64,000 nucleotides of DNA from Maylandia zebra. Lineage: Eukaryota; Chordata; Actinopteri; Cichliformes; Cichlidae. The first letter of the stretch is position 1; each line of letters opens with the position of its first letter. Where the stretch lies: contig NC_135178.1 in the NCBI RefSeq assembly GCF_041146795.1, positions 1,416,344-1,480,343 of the forward strand, given 5' to 3'. A program made the position numbers and the translations under genes. Below the pieces are notes generated by a model that was not told where the DNA came from, did not search any database, and saw nothing but the letters and a program-made list of their open reading frames with translations. This document shows, one piece after another, positions 21,907-32,319 of the stretch.

Positions 21907-23306
21907 GCGGCTCAACGCCAGGCAAGCCAGGTGGGCCCTGTTTTTCTCCAGATTTCAATTCACTATCACCTACAGACCCGGCTCTCTTAATGTCAAACCC
22001 GATGTCCTCTCATGCCAATTCGTTGCCTCTGCAGGCAACGAATTGACTCCCCCATCCTTCCTCCCATGTATGTTGTCGGGGTTCTAACCTGGGAGATTGA
22101 GTCGGCTATTCGAGAGGCCCAACGGACGAAGCCGGACCCTGGGACGGGTCCCCTGGGCCTACTCTTCGTTCCCTCTTCAGTCAGGTCACTAGTTCTGCAT
22201 TGGGCTCATACTGCCAGATTCACCTGCCACCCTGGCGTCCACCACACCATTACCTTTCTCCAGCGCTTCGCCTGGCGGCCATCCTTGGCTAAGGACGCCT
22301 GCGAATACATTGCCGCCTGCCCTACATGCGCTCAAAACAAGAATGTCAATCAGCCCTCCTCCGGCCTTCTCCAACCTCTATCGACCCCTGGTCGTCCATG
22401 GTCACACATTGCAATCGACTTCATCACGAGCCTCCCTACCTCATCAGGTAACTTGGTCATCCTCACTGTCATTGACCCGCTTCTCTAAAGCTGCTCACTT
22501 TGTCGCCCTCCCCAAGCTCCCCACGGCTCTAGAGACAGCTCGGCCTTGACTAACCACGTGTTTCGTCTTCATGGGATTCCCACGGACATCATCTCGGACA
22601 GGGGGCAGACAGTTCACGTCACGGGTCTGGAAAGAGTTCTTCAACGCCCTCGGAGCTCAGGTCAGTTTCTCCTCCGGTTTCCACCCACAGACCAATGGCC
22701 AGACAGAACGGGCCAACCAGGAACTCGAGGTGGCTCTCCGGTGCTTGGTGTCCACCAATCAGACAACTTGGAGCGAGAAACTCCCATGGATCGAGTATGC
22801 CCACAACAGTCTCACCTCCTCAGCCACCAGAGTGTCCCCCTTCGAAGCGTCTCTGGGCTACCAACCGCCTCTCTTTCAGGCCGTTGAAGGTGAGCACTTT
22901 GTCCCCTTTGTCCAGCAGCATCTTCGGAGGTGTTGATGTGCCTCCACAACCACCTGAGCCGCCCTTCTTCACACAGCAGATCACAACAAGCACTTGGCGG
23001 ATCGTCACCGGACCCCTGCACCCTCCATCTACCAAATTCGTTCCTCTCAGATCTGAATCCAAGAAACTGTCCCCCACCCTCATTGGCCCGTTTGTAATCG
23101 ACTCTCTGGTTAACCCAGTCTCTGTCTGTCTCAAGTTGCCCCGAAATATGCGGCTCCATAACGTGTTCCATGTGTCTCAAGTAAAACCCTGCCAGTCCAG
23201 TCCTTTGTGTTATTGTGTCCATCTGCCACTGATGGCCCACCAGTGTTGCCTCAGATATGTTAATCTACATCAGGAGTGTCAGACTTACAGCCTGCGATAC
23301 AGTTAA
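21907..23306 (+). pseudogene. Gypsy integrase, frameshifted
   Basis: Pieces of integrase in changing frames. 22012-22488 holds the HHCC zinc-binding region (HPGVHHTITFLQRFAW, CEYIAACPTCAQNKN) and the start of the catalytic core (GRPWSHIAIDFITSLP, first aspartate). 22488-22570 holds RFSKAAHFVALPKLPTALET and VFRLHGIPTDIISDRG (second aspartate). 22571-22936 holds SGFHPQTNGQTERANQEL (glutamate) and LPWIEYAHNSLTSSATRVSP. 22930-23306 holds SKKLSPTLIGPFVIDSLVNP, MRLHNVFHVSQVKPCQ. At least four frameshifts. No complete chromodomain follows. Confidence 0.8.
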
Positions 23307-24864
23307 ATCATGCCCACGAGATAACTTCATATGTCAGTCATTAATGGCCCATCGCTATGTGGGAGTCAAATCTTTTGCTGTGCTGTGAATCCATGCAGGC
23401 AGGCGTGGGACTTTGATGGGCACATCATGTGGCCAATCACATGCAAAGACAGACTAGGATCATACCATTATGTGAAAGAAGGAAGGGGGGCGGATGTTCC
23501 GAAGTGTAGTGGTACAGGCCGGGGACCAGGGAGCCGAATTTAAATGCAAGTATGTTGGAAAAAACTGAAGAAACGAAGGAAAACATAAAATGAGCAACAT
23601 TTGGCTGCATTTCAGTGATCCTGGAGACTGCAACACTGAGTGCAGAATTTATCAGATTAGGAGCTGGCTAAAGTAATACCCATTTTTATTTTAATCCATT
23701 TTTCATTGCAGAGGACAAAAGGTTTCAAACTTGTACAGGCCTTAAAGCTCATGTGTGTCCTGCCTGGCAGAATAGCATAAAAATAAGGCTTTTAGGAAAA
23801 CGCTGGATAAAAAATTTGCTTCCCTGAAAAAGACTAAACTTACAGTTCAGTGTTGAATTTAATATAAATAATCCATAACCGAAGAGTCTCTGAATGACAG
23901 AGATGCAGAAATGTGTGCATGTAGCACAGAGCCATGGCTCAGTGTCTGAATGAGTCTCGCAGGTCTGAATGTGAAGTCATTTATAATTCTTAACATGTTT
24001 GATCTGCTGCTCACCACAAACATGCACAAGCAGAGTGTTTGGACTTTTAACTGTGTTTTCACCAGTTTTACAGCTTTTTCTACTAATAAAAAAAACGTGT
24101 TTTGTTTTTTTTTTAATGTAGCTCATTTCTGGGGGTTTCTTACTTTTACTCTAGTCTCTTAATCTAATTTCTTTTCCCTCAATTTAGCCAACTAAGACAT
24201 TAGTTGACAGCTGGGAACATGCCTAGTATAAAGACACTGCAAGGTTTCATTATGTGATCATTTCAATGATAGTCATAAAATAATAATAAATAATAAAAAA
24301 GTGAAGAAACAGTGACATGCATGGTGTAGCAGAGATATTGTACAGTAAGCCATCTTGGTATCCAACGTATACCTGCTCAGTTCCAGCTGAAGGCTCTATC
24401 ATTGTTATAATAATACTAATACAATTACTGCTAATAATAACAATAATACTTGGCAACCAATCATGATTTCTCCCGCCAGGCCCTGAGTTGTTGTTGGCTA
24501 TAGGAGTACTGAAAAGATCTCACAGGCTCTGATAATTATAACCTGAGAGCTTTTAAATGAAGACTGCAGGGTTTTTATATAATTAGTTTCAAGTAGTTCA
24601 CAAAAAAGAAAAAACATTTAACAATGCCATTATCATGTTCCCATTCAGTTCATCTGCCTGTTCACGCACTTGTATTCATTGATCATAAAAGTAAAGGTGA
24701 ACTATGATGCTGCCCTGTAAACAGCTGAGTCAATGGTGTTTGCCCTTTTTGGATTTCATATTGGAGTTGTGTAATAATGTAACTGTAGTAGATTGTCATT
24801 ACAGAGCTCATCAGATAAAAGATGCATTCACATAAGAGCAAATACACTTATCAATCTTTTGTAA
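23307..24864. other. Gene-free stretch
   Basis: No coding sequence recognised. 24400-24450 has several AATAATA-type runs. Nothing else stands out before the palindrome at 24865. Confidence 0.5.
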
Positions 24865-24906
24865 ATTTACTCTGATGGTCTGTCATGACAGACCATCAGA
24901 GTAAAT
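24865..24906. repeat. Perfect 42-bp palindrome
   Basis: Each 21-base arm reads ATTTACTCTGATGGTCTGTC plus A, meeting at TGTCA/TGACA with no loop. It forms the boundary between the gag-like ORF (minus strand) and flanking AT-rich DNA. Confidence 0.9.
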
Positions 24907-25336
24907 GCTCCGGTGGAAGCTGCAGGCGACGGTGATGGCTGGACCGGCTCCTCGGACGCTCCGGTGGAAGCTGCAGGTGACTGTGATGACTGTACTCCTC
25001 GGAGCCTCCAGCAAAGATGGAAGGCTGAAGCAGCTCCTCAGACCCCCAGCAATGATGGAAGGCTGAAGCGGACCCTCCAGCAAAAGCAGGAGGCTGGATC
25101 GGTTCCTTGGACCCTCTAGTGGAAACAGTCACAGAATCAGCAGGCACGCAGACCTCTGGCACACATGAGACAAACTGGAGCTGCGCACGCCGGAAACCAC
25201 TCTCTGTAGCCCCTGTCTCCAAGGCGTGACGAAACTCCTTCTGCTCATGCCCGAGCCACAGGCTAATCCACCTCGAAACAGAGTCAGTTAATTCCTCCTG
25301 AAGCTCCTCGGAAGGTACGAATGCCGCTGGGTCCAT
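24896..25336 (-). CDS. Gag-like ORF of an LTR-element fragment, repeat-rich C terminus
   Basis: A 146-residue frame starting at an ATG 15 bp downstream of an LTR end (CCGTGACA at 25353, minus sense). The N terminus MDPAAFVPSEELQEELTDSV continues in a charged helical segment (RWISLWLGHEQKEFRHALE), suggestive of a gag N-terminal helix. The C-terminal half is made of repeats around EPIQPPAFAGGS, ELLQPSIFAGGS and LQLPPER, encoded partly by a 51-bp tandem duplication (24907 and 24958). No protease, RT or integrase is attached. I have seen similar repeat-rich ORFs in fish retroelement fragments but cannot name the family. The frame ends inside the 42-bp palindrome. Confidence 0.45.
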   Translation of the reverse strand: MDPAAFVPSEELQEELTDSVSRWISLWLGHEQKEFRHALETGATESGFRRAQLQFVSCVPEVCVPADSVTVSTRGSKEPIQPPAFAGGSASAFHHCWGSEELLQPSIFAGGSEEYSHHSHLQLPPERPRSRSSHHRRLQLPPEHLL

Positions 25337-25352
25337 GTTTGGTTGTGTTGTC

Positions 25353-25510
25353 TGTCACGGCTGGGGTAGCAGTGTGGTGTTGAGAAGGAGGACCCAAGAT
25401 GCAGGCATAGACTGTGATGCGAGTGAGCTTTATGCTCAAAATACCCTGCATTTAATAAGGCTGTTGTGTTTTTAACATGTTTTAAAGCTTTGTATCTTGT
25501 TTTAATCAAT
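25353..25510 (-). mobile_element. LTR end, minus strand
   Basis: In minus sense ends GCCGTGACA at 25353 and contains CTTGGGTCCTCC, the same layout as the LTR at 8869. ATTAAA occurs near 25450. The far boundary is not determined. Confidence 0.4.
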
Positions 25511-26605
25511 CTGAACAAGCCCCTAAAAACACTGTCGGCCTCTCTCAGTTTTTATTACCGCTAATCATTTTAAAGCTCAGTTTTTAAATCCTTACAATGT
25601 AACTACAGCCCAGCCCATGCAGCAGTATGTTAATGACTAACCTCGTATTGTGGATGGATTATCTCAGTTGTTCTCCTGGCTTAAGTTTGGTCCGTTTACA
25701 GCATCCTGCCATGCGATTGCATTTGTCCCTAACCACCGGGAGCCCTCATGTTAACTTTTATCAAGTGGAAAAAAGTTAGCATTCATCCTCCAGCTTCACT
25801 GTTTATGCTATGCTAACATAGCTGTGTCGCTAGCGATCACGTCGCACATCATTATATAGCAGCTAGCCAAACTTCAGTAACCCTACAAACGTCACTGCTG
25901 TTTAGTTTTCTGTCTTCATTTATGTTGGAAGTGATAGCAGAGCTGTACGTTTTAATTTTTTCAGAGATCGCTCAGTCAGAACATGCTATATCATGTTTAG
26001 GTGGAAACTAGCGAGCTAACTTCCTGCTAACTTCTAATTTATGGCGTTATTTTTATGCCACTATTCTGAGCACACGTAAAAAAGATTTTAATGCACGTAA
26101 AAAAAAGTTTGCAGGTGCAAGTGTTGCATTTTGAGGAGAAATTTATTCCGAGTGAAGAAAAGCTGAATTTGAGTGAACAAAATTCATTGCTGCGTGCAAA
26201 AACTGTATTTCAGTGTTTGCTATTATCCACACACACACCAGCAGCCCCTCTCGCTCAGTTTTTGCATTTGTGCTCGCTCGCAATGTGTTGCTCGCGCTCT
26301 CAACATTTCTGCCTGTGCACGCTCAACTCTTTCTCTACACCGTTATATTTGTGCCACAAAACCAGCCAATCACAGACTTGGATGCAAAAAAATCTGATTG
26401 GCTGTTCTGGTCTCCAATCAGCTCGAAATGACGAAATGCAATATCCCAGAATCCATTTCGTCCAAAGCTCAAACGAGGCAGTGGCGGAGGAACACAGAGT
26501 GGCGGAGTTTGAAATATTACTCTTTCTGCGTCACAAAATAAACTTTTAAGATATTTTCATGCGAGAATGTTTCTGTGTAAACTTCAAATACCATCACATA
26601 TAATA
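25511..26605. other. Gene-free stretch, possibly element-derived
   Basis: No protein domain recognised. 25960-26050 (AGCGAGCTAACTTCCTGCTA) and 26070-26540 look like sequence I have met in fish transposon promoters: paired CCAATCA/TGATTGG boxes near 26365 and 26397-26420 and a CpG-containing block. The 152-codon frame at 26091-26549 has no known domain. Confidence 0.3.
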
Positions 26606-27087
26606 GACATCACATATTTGCACAAGTGCTCTGACGTTTTCGGAGATGCCTGTTACCCACCAGCTGACCGGGTGGTCACTCGTGTTAAACATAATATAAA
26701 AGGTTGAACTGACAAAAAAATCACCGACTACACCACCAGGTATTATAGGAAAAACCATAAAGCCTTTGAACTAAAACAAACACTCTTGTGACAGTGATGT
26801 ACACTGTCTTGTTGGTATATATGCCTGATTTGTATCACCTTCATGTTTCCAAACCGATATCATGAGCAGCAGCTTTTACAGCTGTGACCAATGACCATGA
26901 CCAATTGGCTAATCCACCACCTTTCATTGTTTATACCATTACAAAAACAAACATAAAAATGAAAAATTACCATCGGTCCACCGGGCAAATGCCCGGGATG
27001 CCCAATGGCCAGTCCAGCTATGCGGTCAGCTGGTGGGTAACGGGCATCTCCGAAAACGTTAGAGCACTTATGCAAATATGTGATGTC
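26606..27087. mobile_element. Foldback/MITE-like element with 65-bp inverted repeats
   Basis: The left arm (26606-26670) and right arm (27023-27087) are inverted copies differing at three positions. Both start GACATCACATATTTGCA and include TTTTCGGAGATGCC and TTACCCACCAGCTGACCG. The 350-bp interior encodes nothing recognised. Next to the right arm, CCGGGCAAATGCCCGG is a local palindrome of the type I associate with hAT ends. No clear target duplication. Confidence 0.65.
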
Positions 27088-27278
27088 TTGATAAATGGCT
27101 GTTAAACTTAATTGTTACAACTGGTAAAGCAGCAATGCTGATCATTTGATTAAAGATGAAAGAATTTAGACAGTTTGTAACCTTCAGTGATGTCGCAGTG
27201 TTCGTTTGACTCTGAGACCTGTAGCGGAGTTTGGGCCCAGTCACGGCTAATGATGTCAGACTTAAAGACCGGATAGTT

Positions 27279-27940
27279 ATGAAGAGGTCCCAGGGCGCAT
27301 CTTCCCCAGCCGGCAGTCGTCCGGCAGACTCCACCAGTACAACATCGTCGGTAAACACTTTACCGACATCCTGGAGTCAATCAATAAGTGATTGTCCAGC
27401 TTCGATGCGAGGTTGTCCCTGGTGGAGATTTTACACCGGGAATTTAAATCCCTGAGGGAAATCAGCCAGCAGCAGGTGGAAACACTCGCTGCTGAAACCA
27501 TCTCACTACAGGACTTGGTCAAGTCTCTAACTGAGAATGTGACCCAGCTTGATATTGAAAATGAAATAATAAAAGAGACTGTAATTGATCTCCAGGCCCG
27601 TAGCATGAGAGATAACCTTGTGTCTTCTGGTATCCCAGAGTCTGCTGGAGAGGACGACGAATCAACGGTTAAAACCTTCATTAAGACCCACCTGAAGCTT
27701 CCTGAGGACACCATAAAGAACAACTGCTTCGACTCAGTCCATCGTATCAGAGCTATGAGGCCTGGTGTCGGGAGACTGTGTCCTATTGTGGCCAAATTTA
27801 GTCTTTTCAAGCAGAAGGAGCAGGTGAAGAGTCGCAGCAGGGAGCTGAAAGGAACGGACTTCAGCATGAACGACCAGTTCCCTAAAGAGATCCTGGAACG
27901 ACGCAAGGTCCTGTTCCCAGTCACGTCTCTGAACACCTAG
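27279..27940 (+). pseudogene. L1 ORF1 protein (coiled coil, RRM, CTD)
   Basis: ORF1p is the RNA-binding chaperone of L1 particles. An N-terminal piece (MKRSQGASSPAGSRPADS) starts at 27279. A frameshift near 27330 and a TGA at about 27390 separate it from the main frame, which continues LSSFDARLSLVEILHREFKS. The next 60 residues are a heptad-like coiled coil (SLQDLVKSLTENVTQLDIEN). LQARSMRDNLVSSGIPESA starts the RRM-like domain, and CFDSVHRIRAMRPG, PIVAKFSLFKQKEQVKSRSR, LKGTDFSMNDQFPKEILERR form the C-terminal domain. The end is complete. Confidence 0.8.
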
Positions 27941-28542
27941 ATTGCACACTTGGTCTTGGGGAAAGAAATGTAAAGGTTCAAAACAGCAGGACCTCAGCGC
28001 TGTCAGCAGTACACAAATATAATCAAACAGTATATGAGCCACTTTGGGCTTTGCGACACATGGCGCTCCCTTCACCCCAACAGTAAGGAATTTTCTTTCT
28101 TCTCACTTGTCCATCGCTGTGATGAGGGGGAAAATAATTTCTTTCTCATCACATAAAAAGAAAGAAGAAAACAAAAACATTCAGCAACTAGAAAAAAACA
28201 TCAAATCTTTAGAAGAAGCCTACGTGTCCGACCAAGGTCAGGAAATAATGAACAAAATGCAAGAACATAGAACATAAGATCAGTGTTTATGGAGATGATG
28301 TGTTGCTTTTCCTCCAACATTCACAAACCAATCTCTCTGAGATAGTCACGCTAATAAACTCTTTTTCAAGAGTTTCAGATTATTCAATAAACTGGTTAAA
28401 ATCTGCAGTTCTTCCGTTGAATTGCTCCTTCCATAATTCTTCTTTTGCCCCACTGCAATCTGGAAATATTAAATACTTAGCTATTAATGTTTCTACTAAG
28501 CTTGCAGATTTAACTAAATTAAACCACATCCCAGTTCTAAAG
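27941..28542 (+). pseudogene. L1 ORF2 fragments (endonuclease end joined to RT)
   Basis: After ORF1, one frame gives the end of the L1 endonuclease region: DTWRSLHPNSKEFSFFSLVH (28054-28113, endonuclease C-terminal landmark), then a lysine-rich KKEENKNIQQLEKNIKSLEE. A deletion joins this to HKISVYGDDVLLFLQHSQTN (about 28275-28334), the RT motif C, followed by FSRVSDYSINWLKSAVLPLN. Motif C reads YGDD instead of the usual L1 F/YADD. The bulk of the RT fingers/palm and everything after VLK is missing, so no enzyme can be made. Confidence 0.75.
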
Positions 28543-28545
28543 AAA

Positions 28546-28717
28546 GTACACTGTAAAAAAAATCCGTAAAAATACAGTACAATCTACTGTATAAACGTGA
28601 AGGAATTTTACGTATTAGTCATTTACAGGTATTTTTCTGTATTTCTCAACTACTGCAATGCATTGTGGGAAAAAGAACCTGAAAAGGAGGGAAAAGTAAG
28701 CGCAAGAGCAGCCATTA
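28546..28717. other. Short flank, repeat-like
   Basis: Begins CACTGTAAAAAAAATCCGTA, with TACAGTA/TACTGTA inverted motifs and GCAATGCATTGTGGGA; it looks like the end and promoter of an unidentified DNA element and carries the Harbinger insertion. Confidence 0.3.
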
Positions 28718-29089
28718 CGGTGTGTTCACACCGAACGCGATGGACGCGAATAGAGCGTCAGGTTTACATGTAAAGTCAATGGAAAGGCGCGATGACGCGC
28801 GATTGCGGGTCCCGCGAAAATTCGGAAGCAGATTTGCGTCGCGAAAACGCCAAAACGCGTGAAACGCGCGTCAGTGTAGCGCGTCTGGCGCGTTTGACTC
28901 GCGAATAAAACCACGCGCGTGAGTTTTTGTGTTGCATTTTGTGCATACGCGCGTTTCGCGTCTACCGCTCGAGTTGGAAAAATCTGAACTCCAGCGTCAA
29001 ATCGCGCCGCGACAACCAATCAGGAGCCTGGTGACGTGGCTGTTACCTAGGTCAAAGGGGCAGATCCAGCCAAAGCCTTTCATACTTCA

Positions 29090-30234
29090 ATGGAGGGGAA
29101 GGCTAATCAATGCGGTAGCAAACAACTCGGAGCTGTACAACACCAGCTGCTTTCAGTACCGAGACAGGAATAAAAAGGACCGAGCTTGGAGGAAGATATG
29201 TGAAGAGATCGGGCAACCTGGTAAGTTCATTCATTTCTCTTTTGAAAGTTTTCACTGACCCGGGAAGCCGCACAAAAGCTAGCAAGCCACCGCTATTTTC
29301 CCACTGACGTACAAATACCGTTCTGCTTTTATGCATGTTGTCATTTAGGAATATATTTTATTGTTTATTAATAAACAGCACACAGTGGTCCCGCTGTTCA
29401 TCCGTCACTGCTTTGCTTTTTCGCTGATTTTTTATTGCACAGTACAGCATTGCATTCTGCAGCCTGATTGACAAATCTCCTGCGCTTGCCAAATTTATCA
29501 CGTTTGGTTTTGATAACCATCGCGTCCAATAGAAAAAACAGCACAAAAACACCCATAACTATGAGCCTCATTCGGAAATAGACACCTGCACCGTGAGGGA
29601 AAAAGGCGCACGAAAGTGGCGGGCAGATGAAGACAAACCGTGGCATAATAATACTTTTATGTTTTGCAATCTACAAAGGTTTGCACTTTGAGAATCAATT
29701 GTGAGAACTGTGACCAGGGGCTAGTTATTCTGAGAACCCCTGCAATAAATGAGGGACCACTGTCTACTCTACGATTATTATATCCAACCTGTTAACATTT
29801 AATACTGTATTGATAGAACCAACTGATTCTGCAGCAGAGCATCCCCAGTCCCTGAGCTCCTGCTGCTGCACCCACAGATATGTACAGCAAGCACTGATAC
29901 CTTTTTAGTCGGTGGGATTCCCTTGTGATCACCTTTACTAAATATCTACAACCAATCTGATTATATCCTGTTATTGTTTTTTTTTTTTCAATGTTGAAAT
30001 TAAAATCTAGTAGCAGCCTTCTCATTTCTTTGTGTTTTGTGCTGTTTTACAGGCCCACAGAGGAGGACGGCTCCGAGGCAGATGAGGGACGGGTCCCAGG
30101 ACGGTCCATCGGCGGTGGAGCTGGCCATCCTGGTGTCCCTGAAGAGGCCACATCAGTCTCCAATGGAGCATTTCCTCCTCAGCCTTGTTCCTGCTCTGGA
30201 GAGCAGCTGGTCCTTTTTATTCCTGTCTCTCTGT
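29090..30234 (+). pseudogene. Harbinger MADF/BESS DNA-binding protein, two exons
   Basis: Accessory protein that in Harbinger elements binds DNA and helps the nuclease reach the nucleus and the ends. Exon 1 (29090-29220) encodes an MADF start: RLINAVANNSELYNTSCFQY, RDRNKKDRAWRKICEEIGQP, with the tryptophan and LY landmarks. It ends at a consensus donor (CTG/GTAAGT). Exon 2 (from 30053, acceptor TTTTACAG) keeps the frame and carries MEHFLLSLVPALES, a BESS-type motif, with AATAAA near 30300. The ATG at 29090 is one base out of frame because of an extra G in a GGGG run, and the rest of the MADF domain seems deleted between the exons. Confidence 0.65.
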
Positions 30235-30413
30235 AAATTCTTATATTTTATATATTTATGTTTAATGTTTTTCTGTTTGAGACTTTTAATATTATTTCAA
30301 ATAAATGTTTATAATGACTAATGTCTCAGTTCTACTACACAGCAAATGTTGGCACACAACTTGACACATGTAGAATTTATTTCATATTATACTAATGACA
30401 AAATATACTGATA

Positions 30414-30685
30414 CAGTGGGATGCAGAAGTTTGGCCAACCTTGTTAATAGACATTATTTTCCTGTATAAATCGTTGGTTGTTACAATAAAAAATGTCAGT
30501 TAAATATCATACAGGAGACACACACAGTGATATTTGAGAAGTGAAAAGAAGTTTACTGGATTTACAGAAAGTGTGCAATAATTGTTTAAACAAAATCAAG
30601 CAGGTGCATCAATTTGGGCACCACAAAAAAGAAATGAAATGAATATTTAGTGTATATCAATGTGTGTGTCTCCTATATGATATAT
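30414..30685. mobile_element. Truncated Tc1-like MITE inside the Harbinger nuclease gene
   Basis: Starts CAGTGGGATGCAGAAGTTTG after a TA (30412-30413). Internal inverted copies ATCATACAGGAGACACACAC (about 30508) and, reversed, near 30655-30682 belong to left and right terminal repeats. The outer part of the right repeat is missing, and the element passes directly into nuclease exon sequence near 30685. No transposase. Confidence 0.6.
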
Positions 30686-32120
30686 GGGGTGCCTTTGTCT
30701 GGATGTGCTTCCCATCCAGAGCTGCACAGCACAGAGGAAAGTTCCAGCGCTCCTGGAATCCCTCTGTGATGGACCGCCAGTCTCCAGGTGAAGGCACAGC
30801 CATGAAGTCGTCCACTAGACAGTCCCAGATGGACATCGCTGCCTGGGGGGTGATCTGGCTCACCGTGGACACACCGACTCTGAAACTGAACGCGATGGTC
30901 CTGAAGGAGTCCCCGGTGACAAGGAACCTGGACAAAATTGTTCAAAATCAGTATTATGTGTACTGCAGTTACAAAATACATTATTCAAATTCCAAAATAC
31001 TTTTGTGATGTCAGATATAAATCACAAAACTTAAATCTTACATAAAACCTTTTGTAATTATAAGGATAATTACAAAATGTATATTAGATAATATCTAAAA
31101 CAGTTGTGTTTTGTTTTAACTTTAACATATCATAATTTGATTGGTAGCAACTTTCACAACTACAGTGAGCCAATCACTCATAATTCCTAAACATGTCAAT
31201 CAGGTAGGAATGAAGTAAGACATTAATAGAAATAAAGAGTTGTATGTTGACATGTAGCCCTTTCCTTGCTTAAATCATTAATATTTTTGAAAAATTAATC
31301 TGTGATAAGACAGCTTATCAAGATAGAACCATGTAACTAGAGATGAACCAAACTGTTCACAGTTTTATCTAACTCTGTTTTAATAAAGGCTGTGACCCCT
31401 GCTATAGAGTCTGACAGCTGCAGGGATTATATACAAATATTCAACTATCCCAGAATCAAACCAGGTCTAAATAAAAAGGAGTGAGTATCACTACAAGGTT
31501 AACTCAGTGGTCCTAATGCTACAGTTTGATATCAGCAAACACCAAGCGCATACATTGATGTGACACCACAGCCATGCTATCATTCAAACACTGATAACAG
31601 CATAAATCGAATTAAATCGGGACTTGATGAGAGCTTCTGAGTATCACTAGAAATATTATAAAGAGTCGTCTCTGTACCACAGTTTGCTTTCAGTAAACAC
31701 CGACAGCATTCACTGTTAGCATAGCACATCCATGTTAGCAGTGTATAACTGGATGGATTAGCATATTAGCACAGATATCAATAAAGGACTACCGTATTAA
31801 ATAGTTTTACTAACCTCAGGCAGACGGACAGGCGCTCTGCAGGTGGGATTGAGCGCCTGTAGTTGGTGTCTAGGCGGGCGATGCTGGGACCGACGAGGGA
31901 AAGCAGGTCCTCAAACTGGCCGACGGTGATAGCGCTGGAATCGGCCGTCATCCAGGCGCAGCTCCTGGAGCAAGTGGTGAAACTCACCAAACTGCTCATG
32001 CCTCTGGAGGACCTGATGGACCCAGGTACGGCGAGGACGTCTTTTACGCCGCTGCTCTGCTCTCCACAGTACATAGAGAAGGGAGACTCTCTCTTCAAGC
32101 GCTAGCTCGATAGCTGCCAT
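30676..32120 (-). pseudogene. HARBI1-like Harbinger nuclease, two exons, truncated
   Basis: DDE-type nuclease that cuts and inserts the element. Exon 1 (32120-31815, minus) starts MAAIELALEERVSLLYVLWR, then RRPRRTWVHQVLQRHEQFGE. A one- or two-base shift near 31925 moves the rest (QFEDLLSLVGPSIARLDTNY, RRSIPPAERLSVCLR) into another frame. Donor CTGAG/GTTAGT at 31814 and acceptor at 30928 keep the codon phase to exon 2: RFLVTGDSFRTIAFSFRVGV, WRSITEGFQERWNFPLCCAA, LDGKHI. LDGKHI holds the first catalytic aspartate. The gene stops there because the truncated Tc1-like MITE replaces the remainder, so the second aspartate and the glutamate are lost. Confidence 0.8.
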
Positions 32121-32319
32121 CTTGCAAAGATACCAGTCTGGCACAACTCCCTCCCACATTCCTCCCACATTTCCGGTTCACGCGCGTCAAAATATCATAT
32201 TTTGAGTTGCGATGGATTTTTCTTGGACACGCGTTGAGACGCGAATGTACACGCGTCAAATTAGGGGCGTTTGGGGCGTTTTATTCGCGTCCATCGCGTT
32301 CGGTGTGAACACACCGTTA

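Larger units (their letters stand above)
20101..23306 (+). mobile_element. Ty3/Gypsy retrotransposon, internally deleted and 3'-truncated
   Basis: Order is LTR, gag pieces, then RT thumb/RNase H, integrase and a C-terminal tail. Protease, the zinc knuckle and most of the RT are missing, and the 3' LTR is absent. Domain order (RT-RH before integrase) is that of Ty3/Gypsy. Confidence 0.85.
27231..28545 (+). mobile_element. L1-clade LINE, collapsed by deletions
   Basis: A compressed L1 copy: most of ORF1, then a sliver of the ORF2 endonuclease joined to a later RT fragment. It has no 3' UTR or poly-A. The ORF1/ORF2 order and sequence motifs identify the L1 clade. Confidence 0.75.
28718..32316. 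mobile_element. PIF/Harbinger transposon with both genes, broken
   Basis: A 3599-bp element flanked by TTA on both sides (28715-28717 and 32317-32319). The inverted ends start CGGTGTGTTCACACCGAACG and match for about 38 bp (28718-28755 and 32279-32316). It holds two convergent genes: a MADF/BESS-type DNA-binding protein on the plus strand and a HARBI1-like nuclease on the minus strand, the standard PIF/Harbinger pair. Both are damaged, and a Tc1-like fragment sits in the nuclease gene. Confidence 0.9.

Noticed and set aside
26091..26549. 152-codon plus-strand frame
   Set aside because: No homology I recognise, low-complexity start; lies in promoter-like repeat DNA.
28718..29040. CpG-rich stretch as a host promoter/CpG island
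   Set aside because: Explained by the Harbinger terminal and subterminal sequence, mirrored at the other end near 32160-32316.
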